Source: UBA5336 sp039815055 (lineage in GTDB: Bacteria; Pseudomonadota; Alphaproteobacteria; Caulobacterales; Hyphomonadaceae). From it: DNA of 47,672 nucleotides. The notes under the pieces were generated by a model. It saw nothing but the letters and a program-made list of their open reading frames with translations, was not told the origin of the DNA and ran no database searches. Location: contig JBCCAA010000014.1 of the NCBI GenBank assembly GCA_039815055.1, positions 1 to 47,672 of the forward strand, in the 5' to 3' direction. Shown one piece after another: positions 40,993-47,672 of this stretch (the stretch's first letter is position 1; every line of letters starts with the position of its first letter). The position numbers and the translations under genes were made by a program.

Positions 40993-42168
40993 CTAAGAGA
41001 TGGCGGGCGTCAGCCGTGTCGGCAGGGCGCCGAATCCTTGAAGAACGTTGTTGAGGATTGGCACCGGCGCATCGGTCTCAATCGCTGAGACTTGGCCGAC
41101 CAGCGCGCGCGCCAGTGCCTCCATCTCCATGCGGGCCAGGTGCATTCCGGCGCAGACATGCGGTCCGTGCCCCCAGCCAACATGATCACGCGGGTTCCTG
41201 TCGATCCGGAACTCGTCAGCGCCGTCATAGTGGCGTTCGTCCCAATTGGCGCTGGCATAGAGCATCGCGACCCGCGAACCAGCCGGGATTGTGCCATGCT
41301 CGGTCTCGTAATCGGTCTCAGCAAACCGCGTGAACTCACGGATCGGCGAGGCGAGCCTGACGCTTTCAAGCACCATGCTTGGGATTAGGTCGGGATTGGC
41401 TTTCAGGGCGTCGAACGCACCTGGTGTCGTAGCAAGGCGCCAAAGCATATGGCCGGTCGCGAGGATGGTCGTGTCGAGACTTGGCGCCGTGTAGTCGATG
41501 ATCATGCCAGCAGCTTCTTCAGCCGATATGTTCCCGGTCTCAAGTTCTCTGAACACCGCCGCGGCCCAGCCATCAGGCTTAAGTCGTTCGGGTCTGAGTT
41601 GGTGGACGTATTCAAACAGACCAAGAGCCAAGCCGAGCGCATTCATCGTGCGGTCATTCTCTGGGCCGAGCGCATCGAACGTGGCCGCGGCCCATTCGAG
41701 CATGTTCTCGCGGCCAGCCTCTTCCAGCCCCACAAGTTCGGCGACGATGGTGAGCGGAAGATGGGACGCGAAATCCTTGATGCCACAAAACGAGTCGCGG
41801 CTGACAAGATCGCGCACCAGCCGATCAGCCGTCTCATTGATGCGCTGTTTTACGTCCGCCAATGCAGGCGGCGTCAGTGGACGCATGAGCACAGACCGGC
41901 GGCGCAAATGGGTGTCGCCGTCGCTCGTTAACGTCGCGTTGCCGCCTTTGCCATTGATCATGTCATTGGCCGCAACGCCCCGGCTGCTGACCAGAGATCT
42001 GTCGCTTCGCAGCGCAAGCCGAACCGCATCGAACCGTGTGACGGCGAAAAGGTCGTTGTGCGGCAAGAACACGATAGCGCCGGTATCGCGCAGGTGCTTG
42101 TACGCCCGCTCTGTATTCAATAGCGTGTCATCGCCAAACAGGTCGATATCAGCCTCAGTAATGGCCAT
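40993..42168 (-). CDS. Cytochrome P450 (CYP199/CYP255-like)
   Basis: A 391-residue P450. The heme ligand is Cys339 in GWGHGPHVCAGMHLAR, ExxR is Glu268-x-x-Arg271, and the I-helix acid-alcohol pair is Asp232-Thr233 in YTAPSLDTTI. The PSLDTTI form replaces the usual AGxDT and is typical of CYP199 and CYP255 aromatic O-demethylases; the AGMHLAR end of the heme loop fits these too. A role in removing methyl groups from methoxy-aromatics is therefore inferred. It needs a ferredoxin and reductase, not found here. It is the last gene of the minus-strand operon. Confidence 0.9.
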   Translation of the reverse strand: MAITEADIDLFGDDTLLNTERAYKHLRDTGAIVFLPHNDLFAVTRFDAVRLALRSDRSLVSSRGVAANDMINGKGGNATLTSDGDTHLRRRSVLMRPLTPPALADVKQRINETADRLVRDLVSRDSFCGIKDFASHLPLTIVAELVGLEEAGRENMLEWAAATFDALGPENDRTMNALGLALGLFEYVHQLRPERLKPDGWAAAVFRELETGNISAEEAAGMIIDYTAPSLDTTILATGHMLWRLATTPGAFDALKANPDLIPSMVLESVRLASPIREFTRFAETDYETEHGTIPAGSRVAMLYASANWDERHYDGADEFRIDRNPRDHVGWGHGPHVCAGMHLARMEMEALARALVGQVSAIETDAPVPILNNVLQGFGALPTRLTPAIS

Positions 42169-42207
42169 GAATCATGTTCCTTTTTGTGCCGTTGTCGTCT
42201 GCCTCGC

Positions 42208-42702
42208 CTATTCCAGCGTGAAAGACTGGCCGGAAAATTTGAGCGTGACGTCCAGCGCGCCTTCATTAAGTGTCCATTTGCGAAGCGTGTAGCTGCGCGC
42301 CCCGCTGGAATGCATGGGGTCAGCGTCGGCGATGGCTCGGGCCTCTTCGAATGATTCAGCGCGAACGATGATCATGCCCGCCACGGGCAGCGGCGTGGCG
42401 GCGTTTTCCTCATAAAGCGGGCCGGCCCCGAACATGATGCCCTGTTCCTGAAGCATCACCTGGTAGTCCAGATGGGCCTCAAGGTTTGCGATCATGTTTT
42501 CGGGCGGTCCGGCAAGGCGTGTCTCGTAAACATAAAGCTCCATGTTGAGGAACGTCGCAGCGCGTTCACGCACGGATTCTGGTACCTCTGGCGGGGATGT
42601 GGGCGGCTCCTGGGCACCGGCGATACTGGCGCAGGCCGATAGCGCCAACAGTCCGGCGGCGGCCCCTAAAATCCGTGAAGGGATGTAATTGTTTCGGGTC
42701 AT
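42208..42702 (-). CDS. YciI-like (YCII-related domain) lipoprotein
   Basis: A 164-residue protein with a lipoprotein signal (LSAC, Cys24), then a Pro-rich linker and a YCII-related ferredoxin-like domain: ENMIANLEAHLDYQ (His near 76), FGAGPL and GMIIVRAESFEEARAIADADP. YciI relatives include small isomerases and dehalogenases of aromatic breakdown, and many are uncharacterised. Export to the envelope is unusual for the family. It lies 39 bp before the P450 and 84 bp after the Rieske gene. Confidence 0.82.
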   Translation of the reverse strand: MTRNNYIPSRILGAAAGLLALSACASIAGAQEPPTSPPEVPESVRERAATFLNMELYVYETRLAGPPENMIANLEAHLDYQVMLQEQGIMFGAGPLYEENAATPLPVAGMIIVRAESFEEARAIADADPMHSSGARSYTLRKWTLNEGALDVTLKFSGQSFTLE

Positions 42703-42786
42703 GGAGCTCTCCTTTTATTCCGGCGGGGGATTCCGCCGAGGGGTGTTGGCGAGGGGTTTTGGCGATAATGGCGCTTGGGCGGGCGA

Positions 42787-43857
42787 CTAGGCCCCGTCTC
42801 CATGTTCCGCCTGTACATGTTTCAGCATGACCCTGCGATGCAGGAGGCCAGCCTGGTCTCCTGCGATGATCATCTCTTCATAGTCAACCTGGTCGTTCGA
42901 GAGCAGTTCCTGCATGTGCTGGATCGCCCATTTGTCCTCGTCGAACCCCTTGTTGAGGTGAGGTTTCATGACTTCGAAGAACATGTCATTGTCCTGTTCG
43001 AAATCGAGCGACATGGACCACCAATAGTGGCTGGTCGTTTCCGTTTCAGGTGTCGCATAGTGCGCGATACGTTGATTGAACGCGCGCCGGTCTGGATCAT
43101 CTTCCGTCCCGATGTAAAGGGGCGCGTTTCCGAGGAAAATACCTGGCGTCAGGCACATGCCGCCATCGCGGCGCTCAACATGTTTGCCTTCCGCAGCCTG
43201 GATGAAACTAGGCGGCAGAAAACTCCGCGCCGTATCGGTGTTGTCAATACGCTCACACCAGACCCTGCCATCGATCATTTTCACTTCGGTTGGCAGGTCC
43301 ATAAAGGCGTCGTCAAACGGAAATGTCTCTTTGTGCAGGTAGGCGAAATGGGTGAGATCGTTGAGGTTTTCCATCAACAGAAGGTAGTTACCTTCCAACG
43401 TCATGAAGTCGTGGACCGTGCGATAGTTTGGGTCGGCGAGGTGATAGAGGTCAGGAAATTCGCCGACAGTGTCAGGGTCACCCATCCAGATGAAGACGAA
43501 CGGTCCGACTTCCTTCAGCGGATAGGTTCGCAGCTTCTTGTCTGATGTCTGTGCCTGGCACGGAATACGAGCGATCTGGCCTTCAGGCGTGTAGCGAATG
43601 CCGTGATATCGGCAGACCAGGTTGTCGCCCTCGAGAAAGCCTTCCGACAGCGGGAAAGACCGATGCAGGCAACGGTTCTGCATCGCGTTCGGCGTGCCAT
43701 CCGGCGTGCGATACAGTACGATCGATCGATTAAGCAGCGTCTTGGCGGTCGGCTTTTCTGTAAATTCCTCACTCGTTCCGGCCACATACCAATGCTCATA
43801 AACGAATGGCAGTTTGATATAGTCTTTGACGCTTTTGATCTGGTCGGCATACGTCAT
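42787..43857 (-). CDS. Rieske oxygenase, vanillate O-demethylase oxygenase-like
   Basis: A 356-residue oxygenase alpha subunit. The Rieske [2Fe-2S] site is Cys63-x-His65 and Cys82-x2-His85 (CLHRSFPLSEG, VCRYHG). The non-heme iron site is DLTHFAYLH (Asp167, His170, His175), with Asn164 just before it. Length and spacing fit VanA-type O-demethylases and related oxygenases rather than the large naphthalene type. It needs a reductase partner, which is not in view. It precedes the YciI-like gene on the same strand and follows the GST by 27 bp. Confidence 0.9.
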   Translation of the reverse strand: MTYADQIKSVKDYIKLPFVYEHWYVAGTSEEFTEKPTAKTLLNRSIVLYRTPDGTPNAMQNRCLHRSFPLSEGFLEGDNLVCRYHGIRYTPEGQIARIPCQAQTSDKKLRTYPLKEVGPFVFIWMGDPDTVGEFPDLYHLADPNYRTVHDFMTLEGNYLLLMENLNDLTHFAYLHKETFPFDDAFMDLPTEVKMIDGRVWCERIDNTDTARSFLPPSFIQAAEGKHVERRDGGMCLTPGIFLGNAPLYIGTEDDPDRRAFNQRIAHYATPETETTSHYWWSMSLDFEQDNDMFFEVMKPHLNKGFDEDKWAIQHMQELLSNDQVDYEEMIIAGDQAGLLHRRVMLKHVQAEHGDGA

Positions 43858-43884
43858 GGTTCGGTTTTCCCTTACGTGCGAGTT

Positions 43885-44760
43885 TCAGGCGCCCTTCAGG
43901 CCGGCGATCTGGACAAGGCTTTCACCGCGGGCAGACTGTTCGGCCTGGAAAGCTTTTCTGCGTTCAACGAATGGCGGCGGCGCCTGAACCTCGCGCGCGA
44001 ATTCCGGCCGCACGTTCAACCGGTCAAACCAGGCGCCAAGGCGGGGATGTTCAGCGTGGATCGGATATCCCGCGTCGCTCAATCGCACGGCATAAATATA
44101 CCATGCGATGTCGAGCACCGAGAGCGCCTCACCAAGCAGGAAGGCCCCGGAGGCGAGCCGAGTGTCGAGCTCTGTGAACGCTGCTTTGAATCGGCCCGCC
44201 GCCCCGCGGACTTGCTCATCGGAAACCCCACCGTTCGAGGCAAGATCTTTGAAGAATTTCAATTCCACTTCTTTGTGTGGGTCACGTTCGCCTGCGACAG
44301 TCCCCGAACCGGCATTCTCGTATTGGTTCAGTACCGCTTCGTCGCGCTGCCCGGCGCCTGGTCCGAACACGTAGCGCATTGAGAGGGCCCGCAAATCAAG
44401 ATGCAGATCGTCTTCATGGGCCAGCAATTCGTGGACGAGTTTCTCTTTACCCGCTGGGATCAGTTTGGGATCGGGAAAGGCTGCCTCGAGATGTTCAAGG
44501 ATATCATTGCTTTCGATGATCACCTGGCCGTCATGGACAAGCACCGGAACCAAACCACGTGGATTGATACCCATATACCAGTCGCCATAATTCTCGTGGG
44601 CCGGAACATCGACATGACGGGAGGTCCAGTCGATGCCTTTCAGATTCAGAAAGATTCGCGTTTTCTGCGAGCAGGACGAGCCCATGAAGTGAAGCAGGTG
44701 CACGCCAGTCCAGTCGAGCACTTCTCGCGTGCGAATATCGGAATCGAGCAGTTTGACCAT
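43885..44760 (-). CDS. Glutathione S-transferase family protein of the catabolic operon
   Basis: A 291-residue GST, longer than usual. Near residues 24-36 HFMGSSCSQKTRIF holds the Ser/Cys site, then NPRGLVPVL and ESNDILEHLEAAF. The C-terminal helical domain contains LGEALSVLDIAWYIYAVRL. The SSCSQK form resembles GSTs that cleave ethers or open rings, such as lignin beta-etherases, though this is only a resemblance. GAGTGAGAA precedes ATG 44760; the frame to 44886 overlaps the sulfatase. The start lies 10 bp after the sulfatase stop. Confidence 0.86.
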   Translation of the reverse strand: MVKLLDSDIRTREVLDWTGVHLLHFMGSSCSQKTRIFLNLKGIDWTSRHVDVPAHENYGDWYMGINPRGLVPVLVHDGQVIIESNDILEHLEAAFPDPKLIPAGKEKLVHELLAHEDDLHLDLRALSMRYVFGPGAGQRDEAVLNQYENAGSGTVAGERDPHKEVELKFFKDLASNGGVSDEQVRGAAGRFKAAFTELDTRLASGAFLLGEALSVLDIAWYIYAVRLSDAGYPIHAEHPRLGAWFDRLNVRPEFAREVQAPPPFVERRKAFQAEQSARGESLVQIAGLKGA

Positions 44761-44770
44761 GTCTGTATTC

Positions 44771-46543
44771 TCACTCAGGTGGGATTGGTGGGCCGTTGGC
44801 GGCTTCAAACTCGGCGAAGGCGGCTTCACAGGCTGCGTCGCACGGCGCATTGTAAAGCTGGCGCAGCAGTGGGCGCGGGCGAACACTGGGAGGGATTACA
44901 CCGTTTTCTTCCGCGTAGATGTCATAATCAGCCATCAGGTCGGCGAGGATGGCTGGCTCGGCTTCGGCCAGGTCTGTAGTCTCGCCTGGATCGGTCGCCA
45001 TATTGAACAGTTCCCAGACGCCGGTACCTTGCGGACGATTGATCCGGGTGATTTTCCAATCCCCTTTGCGAAAGGCCACATTGTCGAAGAGCTCGATCGC
45101 ATAGCTCGTACGAGGGCTTTCAGCCCCATCCAGCCAAACCGGCGTCAGTGACACGCCCTGGGGCAAAAGCTTGCCATTATACAGATCGTTGCCGTCGATT
45201 GAGACGCCCGCAAGATCCAGCAGCGTCGGCGTGATGTCCTGCACATAGCCCAGACCAGACGATACACTGCCAGCTTCGATACCGGGGCCTGCGACAATCA
45301 TTGGTGAGCGGGTGCCTCCCTCGGCGACCTGCCCTTTGTTGAGTCGCCAAGGTGTGTTTGACACGTTCGCCCATTCGCTGCCCATCACGGTAAACGAGTT
45401 TTGGGTGCCAACTTCGGAGTACGTGGTCGGCCAGTTCTCCGCCATCCATTCCACGGAATTTTCGGGGTAAAGCAAGGGGGCAACGGCGCTCGCGCCATTG
45501 TCAGAAAAGAAGATGATATAGGTGTTGTCGAGCTCTCCCATGGCTTCGAGCTTGGCGACAACGCGCCCAAATTCCTCATCGAGCAGTTCAACCATCGCGG
45601 CATACACTTCCATTGTGTTTGCGGCGCGGGTGCGTTCCGCATCCGAGCGCATCTCCCAAGGCTTGCGATGGAGGGGCAATGAGGGCGGGAAGTTGGGCGG
45701 AGTCCACAGGTTCATATCCCCATCTATCAGGCCCATCTCCGCTTGCCTGGCGAGGCGGGCTGATCTGATCGGCCCGGGGCCGTCATCATAGGTGCCGTCA
45801 TACCGGTCGCGCCAATCATCTGGCACCTGCAGAGGATCATGCGGAGCGGTGTAGGCAAGATAGGCCAGGAAGGGTTGCTCGGCCTCGGCGCGATCAAGGT
45901 ACTCAATCAGCTTGTCCGTATAGCCGACGGACGAATAAAAGTCGGCGGGCAATTCGACCTGCTCACCATCCTCCAAGTATTCGGTCGGGTGACCGGGGTG
46001 GATTGGCGTCGCGTCGGCGAAATGACTTGCGCCCCCTGGCAGCAATGTGAAGGACTGATCGAACCCTCGCTTGTCTGGGGTCTGTGTCTCGTCAATCGCA
46101 AGATGCCACTTCCCCGACATCATGGTCGCATAACCCTCCGCCCGCAGGACCTCGGCAACGGTGACGACGTCATTATGTATCTGCGTGGCGTAGTTGCGAT
46201 CGCCTGCCTGGTTCGGCGCGATAATTCCGGCCATGGTACCGACACCGGCGAGATGATTGTCGAGGCCCGTCATCAACATGGACCGCGTCGGCGAACAGGT
46301 CGGCGCCACGTAATATTGCGTCATCATCAGGCCGCGCGCAGCCACCCCATCCAATGTGGGCGTGCGGATCTCGCTTCCAAAAGCGCCAAGATCCGACCAT
46401 CCCAGATCATCCGCAACGACAATCAGAAAATTGGGACGATCGTCTTCGGCGCTCACTCCATCTGTTGCAGGCGTCTCAGTCTGTGGGGCAGAGCATGCCC
46501 CAAGCGCAATCAGGGTTAGAGCAGTGAACAAATGGCGATGCAT
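44771..46543 (-). CDS. Arylsulfatase lipoprotein
   Basis: A 590-residue sulfatase with a lipoprotein signal (LGAC, Cys17). The modified active-site Cys83 lies in CSPTR (83-87), which becomes formylglycine, followed by SMLMTGLDNH. Asp45-Asp46 in VADDLGWSD are metal ligands, and SDNGAS and KGDWK are later sulfatase blocks. It hydrolyses sulfate esters at the cell envelope. Maturation needs a formylglycine-generating enzyme, not in this window. Its ATG starts 1 bp after the acyl-CoA synthetase stop, so the two are translationally coupled. Confidence 0.93.
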   Translation of the reverse strand: MHRHLFTALTLIALGACSAPQTETPATDGVSAEDDRPNFLIVVADDLGWSDLGAFGSEIRTPTLDGVAARGLMMTQYYVAPTCSPTRSMLMTGLDNHLAGVGTMAGIIAPNQAGDRNYATQIHNDVVTVAEVLRAEGYATMMSGKWHLAIDETQTPDKRGFDQSFTLLPGGASHFADATPIHPGHPTEYLEDGEQVELPADFYSSVGYTDKLIEYLDRAEAEQPFLAYLAYTAPHDPLQVPDDWRDRYDGTYDDGPGPIRSARLARQAEMGLIDGDMNLWTPPNFPPSLPLHRKPWEMRSDAERTRAANTMEVYAAMVELLDEEFGRVVAKLEAMGELDNTYIIFFSDNGASAVAPLLYPENSVEWMAENWPTTYSEVGTQNSFTVMGSEWANVSNTPWRLNKGQVAEGGTRSPMIVAGPGIEAGSVSSGLGYVQDITPTLLDLAGVSIDGNDLYNGKLLPQGVSLTPVWLDGAESPRTSYAIELFDNVAFRKGDWKITRINRPQGTGVWELFNMATDPGETTDLAEAEPAILADLMADYDIYAEENGVIPPSVRPRPLLRQLYNAPCDAACEAAFAEFEAANGPPIPPE

Positions 46544-46544
46544 A

Positions 46545-47672
46545 TCAAACCTCTTCAGCTTGTTCGGATTCTGACGCTTCGAACGTGCTGGCGACCGTGA
46601 ACTTGTCGAGCGCGGCGCTCACAGCCTCGCGCGCATCTGCCGGCACGCCGGACACACGCGCGAGCAGACCGTGGCGGTCGCTGCGCTCAACGGTGACGAC
46701 TGCCCCCGCGGCGATCTCTCGAACAGTTTCACCAAGCACACGCGCGGTCGCCATGACGCGCAGGTCCGGCTTGAAGATTTTGCCAACCGCCGTTGTCGGC
46801 ATCTCATCGAGGATTTCGACGACGGCAGGCGCCGCAGCGCGTTCGGGCACATTTTCGCGGGCAAAAGCCTTAAGCTCGTCTGCTGTGGGGCGCGGGCCAG
46901 CCCCTTCATCACTGAGCGTGACATAGGCGCACGGCTTTTCACCGGCATAGGCATCGGGTTGGCCAACAGCGGCCGCCAGCGCGACGGCGGGGTGCGCCGA
47001 CAGCGTGTCTTCGATGCCTTTAGGGTCGATGTTGTGACCGCCACGGATGATCAGGTCTTTTGAACGGCCGGTCATCCAGAAATAGCCGTCCGCATCCTCA
47101 CGGGCGAGATCGCCACTGACCAGCCATTCCCCGTCGATGAAAGCGTCCTTGTTCTTCTCTTCCTGCTTGTAGCCGGCGAAGACATTGGGCCCTTTGAAGA
47201 CGATCACGCCTGGCTCATCGATCTTACAATCACGTACATATTGACCGTCATCATCCATGATGACGCATTTCATTTGCTGGTAAGGCACCCGAATACCGAT
47301 GGAGCCGACACGCTTTTCGCCGTCGCGGGGATTGCCTGCGCTGAACAGGCTGCCTTCGGTCATGCCGTAGGCTTCCAGCACTGTAATGCCGACCTGATCC
47401 TGGAATTTGCTGAAGACCTGTGGCGCGATTGGTGCTGCGCCGCAGATAATGAAATCCATCGCACTCAAATCAGCATCATCAATCGGCACGTCGAGCAATG
47501 AGGACACCACGGTCGGAACGGTTGCGAAATAGGTTGCCTTGTACTTCTCAAGCAGCTTCCAGAAATTCGCGATGACATTGCGATCGCGAAAGCCAGCCGA
47601 CGTCAGGTAGACCGAATGTCCGCCGCACGCGAGTGGATTGAGCCCGGCATTGAAGAACGAATTGACGTGAAA
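46545..47672 (-). CDS. Acyl-CoA synthetase / AMP-binding protein, 5' end outside window
   Basis: The C-terminal 375 residues of an adenylate-forming CoA ligase; the frame runs unbroken through the right edge (FHVNSFFNAGLNPLA), so the start is missing. Visible motifs are EAYGMTEGSLFSAGNP (A5), SGDLAREDADGYFWMTGRSKDLIIRGG (A7-A8 region) and PTTAVGKIFKPDLR with the C-terminal Lys (A10). It activates a carboxylic acid with ATP and CoA. As the most upstream visible gene of the sulfatase-GST-Rieske-P450 operon, it likely handles that operon's acid product. Confidence 0.92.
   Translation of the reverse strand, partial: FHVNSFFNAGLNPLACGGHSVYLTSAGFRDRNVIANFWKLLEKYKATYFATVPTVVSSLLDVPIDDADLSAMDFIICGAAPIAPQVFSKFQDQVGITVLEAYGMTEGSLFSAGNPRDGEKRVGSIGIRVPYQQMKCVIMDDDGQYVRDCKIDEPGVIVFKGPNVFAGYKQEEKNKDAFIDGEWLVSGDLAREDADGYFWMTGRSKDLIIRGGHNIDPKGIEDTLSAHPAVALAAAVGQPDAYAGEKPCAYVTLSDEGAGPRPTADELKAFARENVPERAAAPAVVEILDEMPTTAVGKIFKPDLRVMATARVLGETVREIAAGAVVTVERSDRHGLLARVSGVPADAREAVSAALDKFTVASTFEASESEQAEEV

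Overview
The window looks like chromosomal DNA of an alphaproteobacterium, most likely a marine stalked or budding type (Maricaulales/Hyphomonadales-like). This rests on high GC (about 60 % by eye), an xseB-ispA-dxs operon, many lipoproteins with an LxAC lipobox, short gaps between genes, and a TTGACx / GCTA-type promoter candidate. The genus assignment is inference. There is no rRNA, CRISPR array, phage or insertion sequence. One tRNA, tRNA-Leu(GAG), is present.

Layout. 1-579 holds no gene: it is a patch of small repeats (a 55-bp tandem repeat, an inverted pair of extragenic palindromes, and a second GC-rich inverted pair). 580-10141 carries an EEP-type nuclease/phosphatase, an EVE-domain protein, a DUF4329 lipoprotein broken by an in-frame TAA, a small coupled protein, then a minus-strand run: secreted oligopeptidase B, MsrB, a three-repeat Cys/Asp protein, a MaoC hydratase, an M28 lipoprotein peptidase and a membrane sterol-desaturase/fatty-acid-hydroxylase. 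10244-18442 holds a crotonase, two DUF805 membrane proteins, LipB, tRNA-Leu, a thioredoxin-like lipoprotein, an MBL hydrolase, LepB, a FemAB/GNAT-like protein and a histidine phosphatase. 18573-22028 is the isoprenoid operon (small unknown protein, xseB, ispA, dxs). 22293-30811 holds a lone ATP-dependent DNA ligase of the cisplatin-response type, a class A penicillin-binding protein, a JmjC-like protein, the ABC-F protein Uup, a PAN-like protein and an MscS channel.

30924-35172 is minus strand: prfC with a methyltransferase, then a 70-residue EF-hand-like protein coupled to a DsbA/HCCA-isomerase-like protein and an SDR that lacks the catalytic Tyr and Lys. Two GSTs follow on the plus strand. 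36647-37135 has no intact gene and probably holds a decayed msrB remnant. 37136-39525 is a small set of two methyltransferases around a terpene-cyclase-like prenyltransferase-fold protein.

39796-47672 looks like a catabolic island. A medium-chain dehydrogenase converges on a tight six-gene minus-strand operon: acyl-CoA synthetase (cut by the window end), arylsulfatase, GST, VanA-like Rieske oxygenase, YciI-like lipoprotein and a CYP199/CYP255-like P450. Together these suggest desulfation, O-demethylation or hydroxylation, and CoA activation of a sulfated, probably aromatic, compound. The substrate is unknown, and no ferredoxin or reductase partner is in view. This operon and the methyltransferase/cyclase cluster are the best candidates for undescribed pathways.
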